Part shown: piece by piece, positions 28,731 through 38,513 of the stretch
How positions within the stretch are numbered: position 1 is the first letter of the stretch
Layout: every line of letters starts with the position of its first letter
From: Prauserella muralis
GTDB lineage: Bacteria; Actinomycetota; Actinomycetes; Mycobacteriales; Pseudonocardiaceae
Length of the DNA: 64,000 bases
Reading direction: 5' to 3'
Assembly: GCF_003202285.1 (NCBI RefSeq)
Contig: NZ_MASW01000006.1
Coordinates: 744,001 to 808,000, forward strand
Notes under the pieces: generated by a model
Told to the model about the DNA's origin: nothing
The model's input: only the letters and a program-made list of their open reading frames with translations
The model's database searches: none
Program-made: the position numbers and the translations under genes

Positions 28731-31700
28731 ATGCGCACTTGTCGACGCGCGGTCACGGTCGCGATCACTCTGGCTCTGCTGGCGGGCCCGGCCGCGGGTA
28801 CGTCCCCGGCCGCGGAGACCTCACCGCAGGCGCCGCCCCTCTACCCCGTCGTGGGCGAGGGCACGTCCTTCCTCGACCACGAGTCCGCAGTGGACGGATT
28901 CGTCGAGCCGGAGTGGTACGAGGCCAACATCGGCTTCGTCGACCTGCCGGACCAGGAGATCGAGGACACCTACTACTACCGATGGCGCGTGTTCAAGGAG
29001 GCGCTCAAGTACACCGGGCCCGACGACGGCTGGATCGCGTCGGAGTTCCTCGGCCCGGTTGGCTACTCCGCCCCGGGCGGCGCGATCTCCGCTGCCGCAG
29101 GCCACCACGTCTACGAGGGCCGCTGGCTGCGCGACACCCGTTACCTCGACGACTACCTCGACTACTGGCTACGCGGCAGTGGCTCCGGACCGAAGCCCGC
29201 CACGGACGGCCTCAACGAGAACACCACGGACTGGGCGCACCAGTACTCGTTCTGGGCCGCCGACGCCACCGTGGCCAGGGCCGCGGTGGACGGGCGATGG
29301 GACTTCGCGACCGACCGGCTGCCCGAGCTGCGCCGCCAGTGGGAGGGCTGGTCGCCGCAGTTCAACGCCGAGCTGGGCCTGTACTGGCAGGTTCCCGTGT
29401 GGGACGCGATGGAGTACACGGCGAGCTCCTACCAGAGCGACGATCCCTACCACGGTGGGGAGGGTTTCCGGCCGACGCTCAACGCCTACCAGTTCGGCGA
29501 CGCCCGCGCCCTCGCGCGGCTGCTTCGCCAGCGCGGCGAGCCGGGCGACCTCGCGGCGGCACGCCGGTACGAGCGGGCGGCGGAGTCCCTGCGGCGCAAC
29601 CAGGAACGCCTGCTGTGGGACGAGACCGACGACTTCTACAAGCACGTGATGCGCGACGGCAATCCGGACCTCGCACCGGTCGCCGATCGTGAGCAGATCG
29701 GCTTCGTCCCGTGGTATTTCCACATGGCGCCCGCGGACAACGCGGCGGCGTGGGCACAGCTCACCGATCCGCGGGGCTTCGCGGCGCCGTTCGGGCCGAC
29801 CACCGTCGAGCGGCGCAGCCCCTGGTTCATGCACGAGGCGGAGCGGGGCTGCTGCCGCTGGTCGGGGCCGAGCTGGCCGTACGCCACGAGCCAGACGCTC
29901 ACCGCGCTGGCCAACCTGCTCATCGACTACCCACGACAGTCCTATGTAGATCGCCAAGACTACTATGAGCTGCTGCGGGGCTACGCGCTGACCCAGCGCA
30001 AGAACGGTCGGCCCTACGTCGCCGAGGCGCACCACCCCGACGAGGACCGCTGGCTCTACGACAGCCGGGGGCACAGCGAGGACTACAACCACTCGACGTT
30101 CAACGACCTGGTGCTGTCCGGGCTGATCGGCATCCGGCCCCAGCGGGGCGAGAGCGTACGCATCGCCCCGCTCGCACCGAGGAGCTGGGACCACTTCGCC
30201 GCTGAGAACGTGCCCTACCACGGGCGCAACCTGACGGTGCTGTGGGACCGCGACGGCAGCGCCTACGGTGCGGGTGCTGGCCTTTCGGTGTGGCTCGACG
30301 GCAGGCTCGTGCACCGGCAGCAGCGACTCGGCCCCGTGGAGGTGCCGGTGCCCTCGGTGCCGCGCAAGGACCACGCGCAGGCGGTGCCGCTCACCGACGA
30401 CCTCGCCAACGTCACCGAGACCGGATTCCCGTCCGCCGAGGCATCGCACACCTGGCACGGCGACAGGCCCGCCGACGCCATCGACGGGCAGGACTTTCAC
30501 CTCGACGTCCCCTCGAGCCGCTGGACGTCCTACGGCAGCCCGAACGCCTCCGACTGGCTCGCCGTCGACCTCGGGGTGGCCACGCGCGTCTCCGACGTGC
30601 GGATCTCCTTCTACGACGACGGAGGCGGGGTGCGCACACCCGACTCCTACGCCCTCGACTACCGCACGCCGGACGGCGCGTGGGCGACCGTGCCAGGGCA
30701 GGAACGCGCCCCGAACCTGCCCGAGCGCGGCAGGCTCAACCGGGTGCTGATCGATCCACCGGTCACCACGGACGCCCTGCGGGTGCGGCCCGTGCGACAC
30801 GACGGCGGCGCGGTCGGCATCACCACCCTGCAGGCCTGGCGGCCCGAGGACGCCCGGCTGACGGCGCGGATCGACACCGGCGGCGAACCGGTGTTACGCG
30901 TGCGACCCGGCGCGACGACCGAGGTCCTGACGTCGGTCCGCAGCACGCGGCCGGTGGCCGTGCGACCGCACCTGCTCGTTCCACGCGGCTGGTCGGCCGA
31001 ACCACTGACCGCCACGGGCGAGCGGACCGTCCGTCCGGGCAGGCCGTACGAAATGCGATGGCGGGTGCACGTGCCCGCCGGGCTGGCCCCGGGCAGCAGG
31101 CTGCCGCTGCGGCTGCTTGCGGAGTCGGTCACGAGCTCCGGCAGCCCACGCAGCACGGGTCACGTGGTGCGGGCGGAAACGGTGTTCGATCCGGGTGAAT
31201 TCACCCGCACCGTGTGGGACGACCACTTCGGCGGCGACTCCCTCGGTGCGTACCGCGTCGACACCCCGTTCGGCGAGCCCGCTCCTTCGCTACGGGTCAC
31301 CGGTGGCGCGTTGATCGCCTCGGCGCAGGCGCAGTCGGCGGCCGTGCTCGGGGCTCCCGCGCGGACATCGGGAGGCGATCTCGCGGTGTTGCTCGAACCC
31401 AGGTCGTTCGGCGGCGCGGCACCGGAGGACAGCATGTTCTTCGGGCGATCCGACGGGCCAGATGATCTCGTCCTGGGCTGGTACAACAACCATTTCGGCA
31501 CCTCGGGGGTCGACGTCCGGGTGGCGGGCCAGGGCTACGGGGACTCCGCGACGGGCGGGTGCTGCACCTCCTTGCGCTGGGCCGAGGGTGATCGTTTCGC
31601 CGCCGTGTTCAGCGACGGGGTGCTCACCACGTGGGTCGAGCACAACGGCCGCTGGCAGCGCCTGAGATCGGCGCCGTTCGGCACCGCCGTTCCAGCGGAG

Positions 31701-31793
31701 CAGGTGGCCACGTGGGCTCCGAGCTTCGGCCTGCGCCTGACCGGCGGGGAGGTGGCTCTGGACCGCGTGACCGTGCTGGAGCGGCCCGGCTGA
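28731..31793 (+). CDS. Secreted MGH1-like glycoside hydrolase with discoidin, NEW3-like and C-terminal ConA-like domains
   Basis: A 1020-aa secreted multidomain protein. A signal peptide (MRTCRRAVTVAITLALLAG) ends near residue 28. The catalytic part, about residues 45-540, is an (alpha/alpha)6 barrel of the MGH1-like/trehalase type, with DGLNENTTDWAHQYSFW, YWQVPVWDAMEYTASSYQ and SEDYNHSTFNDLVLSGL. A discoidin (F5/8 type C, CBM32-like) domain spans about 560-700 (SRWTSYGSPNASDWLAVDLG). A NEW3-like beta domain covers about 720-808. A laminin-G/ConA-like domain covers about 823-1020. The start has GGAG five bases upstream. No substrate is established; the architecture and neighbours suggest plant or microbial polysaccharide. 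Confidence 0.82.
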   Translation: MRTCRRAVTVAITLALLAGPAAGTSPAAETSPQAPPLYPVVGEGTSFLDHESAVDGFVEPEWYEANIGFVDLPDQEIEDTYYYRWRVFKEALKYTGPDDGWIASEFLGPVGYSAPGGAISAAAGHHVYEGRWLRDTRYLDDYLDYWLRGSGSGPKPATDGLNENTTDWAHQYSFWAADATVARAAVDGRWDFATDRLPELRRQWEGWSPQFNAELGLYWQVPVWDAMEYTASSYQSDDPYHGGEGFRPTLNAYQFGDARALARLLRQRGEPGDLAAARRYERAAESLRRNQERLLWDETDDFYKHVMRDGNPDLAPVADREQIGFVPWYFHMAPADNAAAWAQLTDPRGFAAPFGPTTVERRSPWFMHEAERGCCRWSGPSWPYATSQTLTALANLLIDYPRQSYVDRQDYYELLRGYALTQRKNGRPYVAEAHHPDEDRWLYDSRGHSEDYNHSTFNDLVLSGLIGIRPQRGESVRIAPLAPRSWDHFAAENVPYHGRNLTVLWDRDGSAYGAGAGLSVWLDGRLVHRQQRLGPVEVPVPSVPRKDHAQAVPLTDDLANVTETGFPSAEASHTWHGDRPADAIDGQDFHLDVPSSRWTSYGSPNASDWLAVDLGVATRVSDVRISFYDDGGGVRTPDSYALDYRTPDGAWATVPGQERAPNLPERGRLNRVLIDPPVTTDALRVRPVRHDGGAVGITTLQAWRPEDARLTARIDTGGEPVLRVRPGATTEVLTSVRSTRPVAVRPHLLVPRGWSAEPLTATGERTVRPGRPYEMRWRVHVPAGLAPGSRLPLRLLAESVTSSGSPRSTGHVVRAETVFDPGEFTRTVWDDHFGGDSLGAYRVDTPFGEPAPSLRVTGGALIASAQAQSAAVLGAPARTSGGDLAVLLEPRSFGGAAPEDSMFFGRSDGPDDLVLGWYNNHFGTSGVDVRVAGQGYGDSATGGCCTSLRWAEGDRFAAVFSDGVLTTWVEHNGRWQRLRSAPFGTAVPAEQVATWAPSFGLRLTGGEVALDRVTVLERPG

Positions 31794-31894
31794 GTTCGTT
31801 CGTTGCCGTTTCTTGACCACACGAAATCTTGCGCGAATCTGTTCATTTCTGTTTGATTAGCGTCGCCGGGGGGCCGGTGACCAAAGGAGTTCCC

Positions 31895-32980
31895 ATGAAG
31901 AGAACGACATTTCCGCGTACCTGGCGTCTTGTCGCGTGCTCCGCGGCGGTCCTCGGCGCGGCTCTCGCCGGCTGCACCAATCCCGGCACCTCCGAGCAGC
32001 CCGCCGGCGCGGGCGGCAACAGCGGCGGCGACGGCCAGGTGGTGAAGGAGAGCAGCGGCGAGGGCTGCACCATGCAGGACTACGGCGCCGAGAAGCTCGA
32101 CCTCTCCGAGGCCGTCGTGGGCTTCTCCCAGTCCGAACCGGACACCGCGGCCTTCCGGGCCGCCGAGACCAAGTCGATCCGCGAGGCGGCCAAGGAGACC
32201 GGGGTCAAGAAGCTGCTCGTCACCAACGCCAACAACGAGCTGCCCAAGCAGATCGCCGACATCCAGAACATGCTGAACCAGGGCGCCGACTTCCTCATCG
32301 TGGCCCCGGTCAACTCCGACGGGCTCGACCCGGCACTGGCCGCCGCCAAGCAGAAGGGCGTCCCGGTCCTGACCATCGACCGCAAGGTGACCAACACCCA
32401 CTGCGACGACTACCTGGCCTTCCTCGGCTCCGACTTCTACGAGCAGGGCAAGCGCGCGGCCGACGCGCTCAACGAGTCCACGGGCGGCGAGGCGAAGGTC
32501 GCGATCCTGCTCGGCTCGTCGGGCAACAACGTCACGGAGGACCGCAACGCCGGCTTCAAGGACCAGGTGAAGGCGCAGTACCCGGGTCTGGAGATCGTGG
32601 CGGAGCAGACCGCCAACTTCGCGCGCGACGAGGGCCAGGCCGTCGCCGAGCAGCTGCTGCAGTCCAACCCGGACATCACGGCGATCTACGCGCACAACGA
32701 CGAGATGGCGCTCGGCGCCGTCACCGCCGTGCAGGCCGCGGGCAAGCAGCCCGGCGAGGACATCAAGATCGTCTCGATCGACGGCACCCGCAACGCCGTG
32801 CAGGCGATCGTCGACGGCCAGATCAACGCGGTGATCGAGTCCAACCCGCGCTTCGGGCCGCTGGCGTTCGAGACCGCGGAGAAGTTCTACGCGGGTGAGG
32901 CCATCCCGGAGAACGTCATCATCTCCGACGACGAGTACAACCGGGACAACGCCGAGGCCAACCTCGGCAACGCCTTCTAG
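31895..32980 (+). CDS. ytfQ: Sugar ABC transporter substrate-binding lipoprotein, YtfQ type
   Basis: A 361-aa periplasmic-binding-protein-like lipoprotein (PBP type 1, ribose/galactofuranose group). A lipobox LAGC follows the signal sequence, so the mature protein is anchored outside the membrane. Core features resemble YtfQ: VVGFSQSEPDTAAFRAAETKS, FLIVAPVNSDGLDP, VLTIDRKV, AIYAHNDEMALGA, IVSIDGTRNAVQAI. AAAGGAG at 31883-31889 supports the start. It heads a four-gene transporter operon ordered exactly as ytfQRT-yjfF of E. coli, which takes up galactofuranose. Confidence 0.88.
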   Translation: MKRTTFPRTWRLVACSAAVLGAALAGCTNPGTSEQPAGAGGNSGGDGQVVKESSGEGCTMQDYGAEKLDLSEAVVGFSQSEPDTAAFRAAETKSIREAAKETGVKKLLVTNANNELPKQIADIQNMLNQGADFLIVAPVNSDGLDPALAAAKQKGVPVLTIDRKVTNTHCDDYLAFLGSDFYEQGKRAADALNESTGGEAKVAILLGSSGNNVTEDRNAGFKDQVKAQYPGLEIVAEQTANFARDEGQAVAEQLLQSNPDITAIYAHNDEMALGAVTAVQAAGKQPGEDIKIVSIDGTRNAVQAIVDGQINAVIESNPRFGPLAFETAEKFYAGEAIPENVIISDDEYNRDNAEANLGNAF

Positions 32981-32995
32981 AGGGCGGAAGCGGCG

Positions 32996-34519
32996 ATGCT
33001 GGAGACCGAGGGCGTCACCAAGTCGTTCGGCGGCGTGCACGCGCTGCGGGGTGTCGACTTCTCCCTGGCCCAGGGTGAGATCCACGCCCTGGTCGGGGAG
33101 AACGGCGCGGGCAAGTCCACCCTGATCAAGGTGCTGACCGGGGTGTACCGGCCGGATGAGGGCACGATCCGCTTCGACGGCAGGGAGGTCTCGTTCCACC
33201 GGCCCGCGGACGCCCAGCGGGCCGGGATCTCCACGATCTACCAGGAGGTCAACCTCGTCCCCCTGCTCTCGGTGGCGCGCAACATCTTCCTCGGGCGCGA
33301 GCCGAGGACGCGGCTCGGGCTCGTCGACGTGGCCGCGATGAACCGCAGGGCCGCCGAGCTGGTGGGCTCGCTCGGCATCGACATCGACGTCACCGCGGAC
33401 CTCGGGACGCTCGGGCTTGGCATCCAGCAGATGGTGGCGCTGGCCAGGGCGGTGTCGGTGGACAGCCGCGTGGTGATCATGGACGAGCCGACCTCGTCGC
33501 TGGAGGCCAAGGAGGTCGCGACACTGTTCGACGTCGCGCGCACGCTCGCGGCGCGCGGTGTGGGGCTGGTGTTCGTCTCGCACCGCCTCGACGAGCTGTG
33601 GCAGCTGTGCGACCGCGTCACCGTGCTGCGCGACGGCAGGCGGGTCCACAGCGGATCGATGGCCGAGCTCGACCGGCTCGGCCTGATCGCGCACATGCTC
33701 GGCAGGGAGGTCGCCGAGGTCGCCCGCGAGGGGGCCACCGAGTTCGGCGACACGCACCGGCGCGACCAGGAGCCGGTGCTCACCGCGCACGGCCTCCAGG
33801 TCCGCAACCGGCTGCACGGCGTGGACCTCGCCGTGCGGCCCGGTGAGGTGCTCGGGCTGGGCGGCCTGCTCGGCTCCGGGCGCAGCGAGACCGTCAAGGC
33901 CGTGTACGGGGCGCTGCCCGTGCGGTCGGGTTCGGTGCACGTCGGCGGACGGCCGGTGCGGCCCAACTCCGTTCCGCACGCGCTGCGGGCCGGGGTCGCG
34001 CTGCTGTCGGAGGACCGCAAGGCCGAAGGCATCATCGCCGACCTCTCGGTGCGCGACAACATCGCGCTGGCGGTGCTGCCTCGGTTCTCCCGGGGCGGGC
34101 TCGTCGCGGAGAAGCGCATCGACGCGCTGGTGGAGACGTTCGTCCGGCGGCTGCGCATCAAGGCCGCGAGCCCGCAGCAGAAGGTACGGGAGCTCTCGGG
34201 CGGCAACCAGCAGAAGGTGCTGATCGCGCGGTGGCTGTGCACCGAGCCGAAGGTGTTCCTGCTGGACGAGCCGACGCGCGGCATCGACGTCGGCGCCAAG
34301 GCCGAGGTGCAGGCGCTCATCGACGAGCTCGCCGAGCAGGGGCTGGCCGTCGTGCTGATCTCCAGCGAGATGGACGAGCTCGTGGAGGGCGCCGACCGCG
34401 TCGTCGTGCTCCGCGACGGCGCCGTCTCCGGGGAGCTGTCCGAGGACCGCAAGACCAGTGCCGCCCTGCTCGCGGCGCTCGCCGGTGCGGCGGCCGAGGA
34501 GGAGGGCGGCGATGAGTGA
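32996..34519 (+). CDS. ytfR: Sugar ABC transporter ATP-binding protein (two ATPase domains), YtfR type
   Basis: A 507-aa fused double ATPase of the CUT2 sugar importer class. The N-terminal domain has Walker A GENGAGKST and Walker B VVIMDEPTSSLE. The C-terminal domain has a degenerate Walker A (GGLLGSGRSETVKAVYG), signature LSGGNQQKV and LLDEPTRGIDVG. It follows the binding protein by 15 bases and overlaps the first permease by 8. It would power import of the sugar bound by the YtfQ-like lipoprotein. Confidence 0.93.
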   Translation: MLETEGVTKSFGGVHALRGVDFSLAQGEIHALVGENGAGKSTLIKVLTGVYRPDEGTIRFDGREVSFHRPADAQRAGISTIYQEVNLVPLLSVARNIFLGREPRTRLGLVDVAAMNRRAAELVGSLGIDIDVTADLGTLGLGIQQMVALARAVSVDSRVVIMDEPTSSLEAKEVATLFDVARTLAARGVGLVFVSHRLDELWQLCDRVTVLRDGRRVHSGSMAELDRLGLIAHMLGREVAEVAREGATEFGDTHRRDQEPVLTAHGLQVRNRLHGVDLAVRPGEVLGLGGLLGSGRSETVKAVYGALPVRSGSVHVGGRPVRPNSVPHALRAGVALLSEDRKAEGIIADLSVRDNIALAVLPRFSRGGLVAEKRIDALVETFVRRLRIKAASPQQKVRELSGGNQQKVLIARWLCTEPKVFLLDEPTRGIDVGAKAEVQALIDELAEQGLAVVLISSEMDELVEGADRVVVLRDGAVSGELSEDRKTSAALLAALAGAAAEEEGGDE

Positions 34520-35507
34520 GAGGCTGGCCATGCGAACCCCGGCGGAGACGCCCCCGAAACGGCGGACGCGGCCGCGGCGCATCGACGCGGACTGGATCCG
34601 GCGCAACGGCGTGTACGTGGCGCTGGTGCTGCTGCTGGCGATCAACGTCGTGTTCACGGACAACTTCGTCAGCGAGGGCACGCTGCGGCTGCAGCTCATC
34701 CAGGTGGTGCCCGTGCTCATCGTCGCCATCGGGATGGCGCTGGTGATCGGCACGGAGGGCATCGACCTCTCCGTCGGCGCGGTGATGGCCATCGCCGCGG
34801 CGCTGATCCCGCTCTACATCGGGTACGGCACGCTCGTCGCCGTGCTGGTCGCCGTGCTCGCGGGGGCGATCAGCGGCCTGCTCGCCGGCACGCTCGTCGG
34901 AAGGGTCGGGGTGCAGCCGATCATCGCGACGCTGGGCATCATGGTGGCCGGCCGGGGACTGGCGAACCTGTTCGGCGGCGAGATCAAGAGCATCCGCGAC
35001 CCCGGCATCGTCGAACTCGGCTCGGGCAGCGTGCTCGGCATCCCCTACGTGGTGCTGATCGCGGCCGCCGTGGCGGCGGGCGCGTGGTTCCTCGTCCGCC
35101 GCTCGACCTACGGGCGCAGGCTCGTGGCCATCGGCGGCAACAAGCGCGCCGCGGAGCTGGCCGGCCTGCCGGTGCGGCGCGTGCTCGTCACCACCTACGT
35201 CCTGTGTGGACTCCTGGCCGCGCTGGCCGGGGTGCTGCTCGCCGCTCGCTCCCAGGCCAGCGACCCCACCAAACTCGGGCTGCTGATGGAGCTGTCGGCC
35301 ATCACGGCGGTGGTGCTGGGTGGCACGCCGCTGTCCGGGGGCCAGGTGCGGATCGCGGGCACCGTCGCGGGCGCGCTGCTGCTCCAGCTCATCACGGCGA
35401 CGCTCATCTTCCACGACATCCCCGACTCCACAGCGCAGATCGCGCAGGCGGTGATCGTCGTGGCTGCGGTCTACGTGCAACTCGGGCGGAAGAAGGCGAG
35501 ACGATGA
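34512..35507 (+). CDS. ytfT: Sugar ABC transporter permease, YtfT type
   Basis: A 331-aa CUT2-class permease with about eight or more membrane segments. It carries VLIVAIGMALVIGTEGIDLSVGAVMA, the CUT2 permease signature, and IGGNKRAAELAGLPV. The ATG at 34512 overlaps the ATPase stop, and the stop overlaps the next permease by 4 bases (ATGA). Two different permeases make the membrane heterodimer, as in YtfT-YjfF. Confidence 0.9.
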   Translation: MSERLAMRTPAETPPKRRTRPRRIDADWIRRNGVYVALVLLLAINVVFTDNFVSEGTLRLQLIQVVPVLIVAIGMALVIGTEGIDLSVGAVMAIAAALIPLYIGYGTLVAVLVAVLAGAISGLLAGTLVGRVGVQPIIATLGIMVAGRGLANLFGGEIKSIRDPGIVELGSGSVLGIPYVVLIAAAVAAGAWFLVRRSTYGRRLVAIGGNKRAAELAGLPVRRVLVTTYVLCGLLAALAGVLLAARSQASDPTKLGLLMELSAITAVVLGGTPLSGGQVRIAGTVAGALLLQLITATLIFHDIPDSTAQIAQAVIVVAAVYVQLGRKKARR

Positions 35508-36505
35508 CGACGGCACTCGAGTCCCCCCGCCCGCGCGGCCGGAGCGGGGCCTCCGGCCGGGCCCGGCTCGCGCGGCTCGCGCAGCGGCAGGGCGCGCTCG
35601 TGATCCTCGCACTGGTAGTGCTGGTCGCGACGTTCACGTTCGACTCCTTCGGCACCGCGGGAAACCTGGAGAACATCGCGCTGCAGGCCTCGTTCCTGGC
35701 GGTCGTCGCGCTCGGCATGACCTTCGTCATCATGTCGGGCGGCATCGACCTGTCCGTGGGGTCGGTGTTCGCGCTCGGCGGCGTGCTGGCGGCGTGGGGC
35801 GCGGGCCACGGCACGTGGGTGGCACTGCTGCTGCCGCTGGGTGTCTGCGGGCTCATCGGCCTCGTCCAGGGGCTGGTGATCGCCCGCGGCGGGCTGCCGC
35901 CGTTCATCGTCACGCTCGCCGGGCTGCTGTTCGCGCGCGGGCTGTTGCTGCTCATCAGCGACGAGGGCGCCACCACCTACAAGGTGCCGCCCGGCTCGGC
36001 GTTCCGCGAGCTGGCGCAGGGCTCGTTCCTCGGGATCGGTTACCCCGTGTGGATCGTGGCCGTCGCCTTCGCCGCGGGCGGGCTTGTGCTGCACCGCACG
36101 TCGTACGGCTCGACGGTGCTCGCCATCGGTGGCCAGGAGGACGCCGCGGACCTGATGGGCCTCGCCGTGCTGCGCACCAAGGTGATCGCCTACACCGCCT
36201 CGGGGATGCTGGCCGGGTTCGGCGGTCTGCTCATGGCGTCCTACACGTCCTCCGGGGTCACCATCCTCGGCGTCGGCACCGAACTGGAGGTGATCGCGGC
36301 CGTCGTGCTCGGCGGCACGCTGCTCACCGGCGGCGCGGGCACCGTGCTCGGCTCGCTCGTCGGCGTGCTGCTGCTGCAGGTGATCCGCAACGTCATCAAC
36401 CAGATCGGTTCGCTCGACTCCAACTGGCAGGCCGTGATCAGCGGCACGATCCTGCTCGTCGTGGTGACCCTGCAGCGCTGGCTGGCGACCGTGCAGCGGG
36501 AATGA
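35504..36505 (+). CDS. yjfF: Sugar ABC transporter permease, YjfF type
   Basis: A 333-aa CUT2 permease and partner of the preceding one. The signature reads VVALGMTFVIMSGGIDLSVGSVFALGG, and IGGQEDAADLMGLAV is the cytoplasmic coupling-type loop. The start is set by the ATGA overlap. The gene ends 5 bases before the convergent galK stop, so the transporter and galK/DeoR operons meet tail to tail. Confidence 0.9.
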   Translation: MTTALESPRPRGRSGASGRARLARLAQRQGALVILALVVLVATFTFDSFGTAGNLENIALQASFLAVVALGMTFVIMSGGIDLSVGSVFALGGVLAAWGAGHGTWVALLLPLGVCGLIGLVQGLVIARGGLPPFIVTLAGLLFARGLLLLISDEGATTYKVPPGSAFRELAQGSFLGIGYPVWIVAVAFAAGGLVLHRTSYGSTVLAIGGQEDAADLMGLAVLRTKVIAYTASGMLAGFGGLLMASYTSSGVTILGVGTELEVIAAVVLGGTLLTGGAGTVLGSLVGVLLLQVIRNVINQIGSLDSNWQAVISGTILLVVVTLQRWLATVQRE

Positions 36506-36510
36506 CCCGG

Positions 36511-37647
36511 TCAGCGCACGCGGTGGGCGCCGCGCGACGGGGTGGCCACGAAGCCCCGCGGCTCGGCGAACCCGCGTGCGGCGAACTCCCGGCGGACGGC
36601 GGCCAGCACGGTGTCCACCCGTCCGGCGGGCAGCAGCGCGATCACGCAGCCGCCGAACCCGCCACCGGTCATGCGGGCCCCGTAGGCACCGGACTCCAGC
36701 GCGGCGTCGACGGCGACGTCCAGTTCCTCCACCGTCACCTGGTAGTCGTCGCGCAGGGAGACGTGCGAGGCGGTAAGCAGGGGGCCGACCGCCGTCACGT
36801 CACCGTCCCGCAGCAGGCGCACCACCTCCAGCACACGCTCGTTCTCCGTGACGATGTGCCGCACGCGCCGCCGCTGCGTCTCGTCGTCCAGTCTGGACAG
36901 TGTCCCGGCCAGCGACGCCGCCGGGATGTCCCTCAGCGCGGCGGCTCCCAGCGCCGCGGCCGCCTTCTCGCACGTGTGGCGGCGATCGGCGTACTCGCCG
37001 TCGACGAGCCGGTGGGGGGCGCGGGTGTCGATCACCAGCAGCGCGTGCCCATGCGCCGCGAGGTCGAACGGCACGTGCTCGGTGGTCAGCGAGCGAGTGT
37101 CCAGAAACAGCAGGTGCCCCTCGCGGCTGGCCATCGACGCCATCTGGTCCATGATCCCGCACGGCATGCCGACGAAGTCGTTCTCGGCGCGCTGCGCGGC
37201 CCTGGCGAGCGCGCTGGGACCGAGCCGGAGACCGAACAGGTCCGACAACGCGGCGGCGACGGCGCATTCCAGCGCGGCCGAGGAGGACAGTCCCGCTCCG
37301 GCGGGCACGTCCCCGTCGACGGCGAGGTCCAGCCCACCGACGTCGAAGCCTGCCGTGCGCAGGCTCCACACCACGCCCGCGACGTAGGCGGCCCAGCCGG
37401 TGACCGCGCCGGGCTCCACCTCGACGTCGAAGGTCACGGGCGTGCCGGGTTCCTGGCGCGAGACCACCCGCACCCGCGTACCGGCACGGCGCGCGGCGGC
37501 CGCCGTGACGCCCTGTGGCAGCGCCATCGGCAGGACGAAGCCGTCGTTGTAGTCGGTGTGCTCGCCGATCACGTTGACGCGTCCCGGCGCGGCCCACACC
37601 CCGTCGGGAGCGCCGCCGAACGCCGCGGTGAACTGGCCGGTGCTCAT
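36511..37647 (-). CDS. galK: Galactokinase
   Basis: A 378-aa GHMP kinase that phosphorylates alpha-D-galactose at C1. The N-terminal galactokinase signature GRVNVIGEHTDYNDGFVLPMA, the ATP loop VPAGAGLSSSAALE, MPCGIMDQM with the catalytic Asp region, and MTGGGFGGCVIAL are all present. It is translationally coupled to the upstream DeoR regulator (ATGA overlap at 37644-37647). With galT (24.7 kb) it gives two Leloir enzymes; galE is not in the window. Confidence 0.96.
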   Translation of the reverse strand: MSTGQFTAAFGGAPDGVWAAPGRVNVIGEHTDYNDGFVLPMALPQGVTAAAARRAGTRVRVVSRQEPGTPVTFDVEVEPGAVTGWAAYVAGVVWSLRTAGFDVGGLDLAVDGDVPAGAGLSSSAALECAVAAALSDLFGLRLGPSALARAAQRAENDFVGMPCGIMDQMASMASREGHLLFLDTRSLTTEHVPFDLAAHGHALLVIDTRAPHRLVDGEYADRRHTCEKAAAALGAAALRDIPAASLAGTLSRLDDETQRRRVRHIVTENERVLEVVRLLRDGDVTAVGPLLTASHVSLRDDYQVTVEELDVAVDAALESGAYGARMTGGGFGGCVIALLPAGRVDTVLAAVRREFAARGFAEPRGFVATPSRGAHRVR

Positions 37648-38459
37648 GCGCGGGAGCTGCCCGGCTCATCCGACTGCTCCCCGCCGGCGGCCTCCACCAG
37701 GACCAGCTCGCCGACCCGTTCGCGCAGGCTCGCCCTGTGCTCCTCGACCAGTCCCGAGTCGGTGATGAGCACGTCGGCGGCGTCGAGCGGGGCGATGGTG
37801 CTGATGCCGAGTACGCCGTACTTGGTGTGGTCGGCGAGCACCACGAACCGCCGGGACGCCTCGACGAACGCGCGGTCGGTCTCGGCCTCGACCAGGTTCG
37901 GCGTGGTGAAGCCGTTGCGCAGGTCCATGCCGTGCACGCCCATGAACATGATGTCGAGGTTGACCGACCGGATCGCCGACACCGCGAACGGGCCGACCAG
38001 CGCCTCGGACGGGGTACGGATGCCGCCGGTGAGCACGACGGTCTGGTCGGAGCGTGGCTCGCGGGAGAACAGGTCGGCCACCTGCACGGAGTTGGTCACC
38101 ACCGTGATGTCGGGCACGTCGCGCAGCAGGCGGGCGAAGGTCCATGTCGTGGTGCCGCCCGACATGCCGACGGCCATGCCGGGCTCCACCATGCGCAGCG
38201 CCTCGGCCGCGATCGCCTGCTTCTCGGCGTTCTGCCGGTTGGACTTGGCGGCGAAGCCCGGTTCCTCGGTGCTGCGCCCGCCCGGCAGCACGGCGCCGCC
38301 GTGCACCTTGCGCAGCTCACCTTCCTGGGCGAGGACCTCGAGGTCGCGGCGGATGGTCATGTCCGAGACGCCGAGGCGCTCGACCAGCGCGCTCACCCGC
38401 ACGGCACCGGTCCTGCGGATCTCTTCCAGAATCCGGGACCGCCGTTGGCTGGCCAGCAT
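37644..38459 (-). CDS. DeoR/GlpR family transcriptional regulator
   Basis: A 271-aa sugar-responsive repressor. The N-terminal helix-turn-helix contains VSALVERLGVSDMTIRRDLEVL and the signature GELRKVHGGAV. The C-terminal DeoR sensor domain has GMSGGTTTW, VVTNSVQVADLF and VLLADHTKYG-like sequence (VVLADHTKYG). AGGAGG precedes the ATG at 38459. The operon with galK suggests it senses a galactose-derived phosphate and controls galK, and perhaps galT and the ABC transporter. Confidence 0.93.
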   Translation of the reverse strand: MLASQRRSRILEEIRRTGAVRVSALVERLGVSDMTIRRDLEVLAQEGELRKVHGGAVLPGGRSTEEPGFAAKSNRQNAEKQAIAAEALRMVEPGMAVGMSGGTTTWTFARLLRDVPDITVVTNSVQVADLFSREPRSDQTVVLTGGIRTPSEALVGPFAVSAIRSVNLDIMFMGVHGMDLRNGFTTPNLVEAETDRAFVEASRRFVVLADHTKYGVLGISTIAPLDAADVLITDSGLVEEHRASLRERVGELVLVEAAGGEQSDEPGSSRA

Positions 38460-38513
38460 CAGCCGTCGTCCTCCTCTCGGGCACGCACCACCGCGTGCGA
38501 CCTGACGGAAAGG

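Noticed and set aside
31800-31894. Clear promoter or operator for the ABC transporter
   Set aside because: The 101-base gap is A/T-rich and probably holds a promoter, but no convincing -35/-10 pair or palindrome matching the galT site was found.
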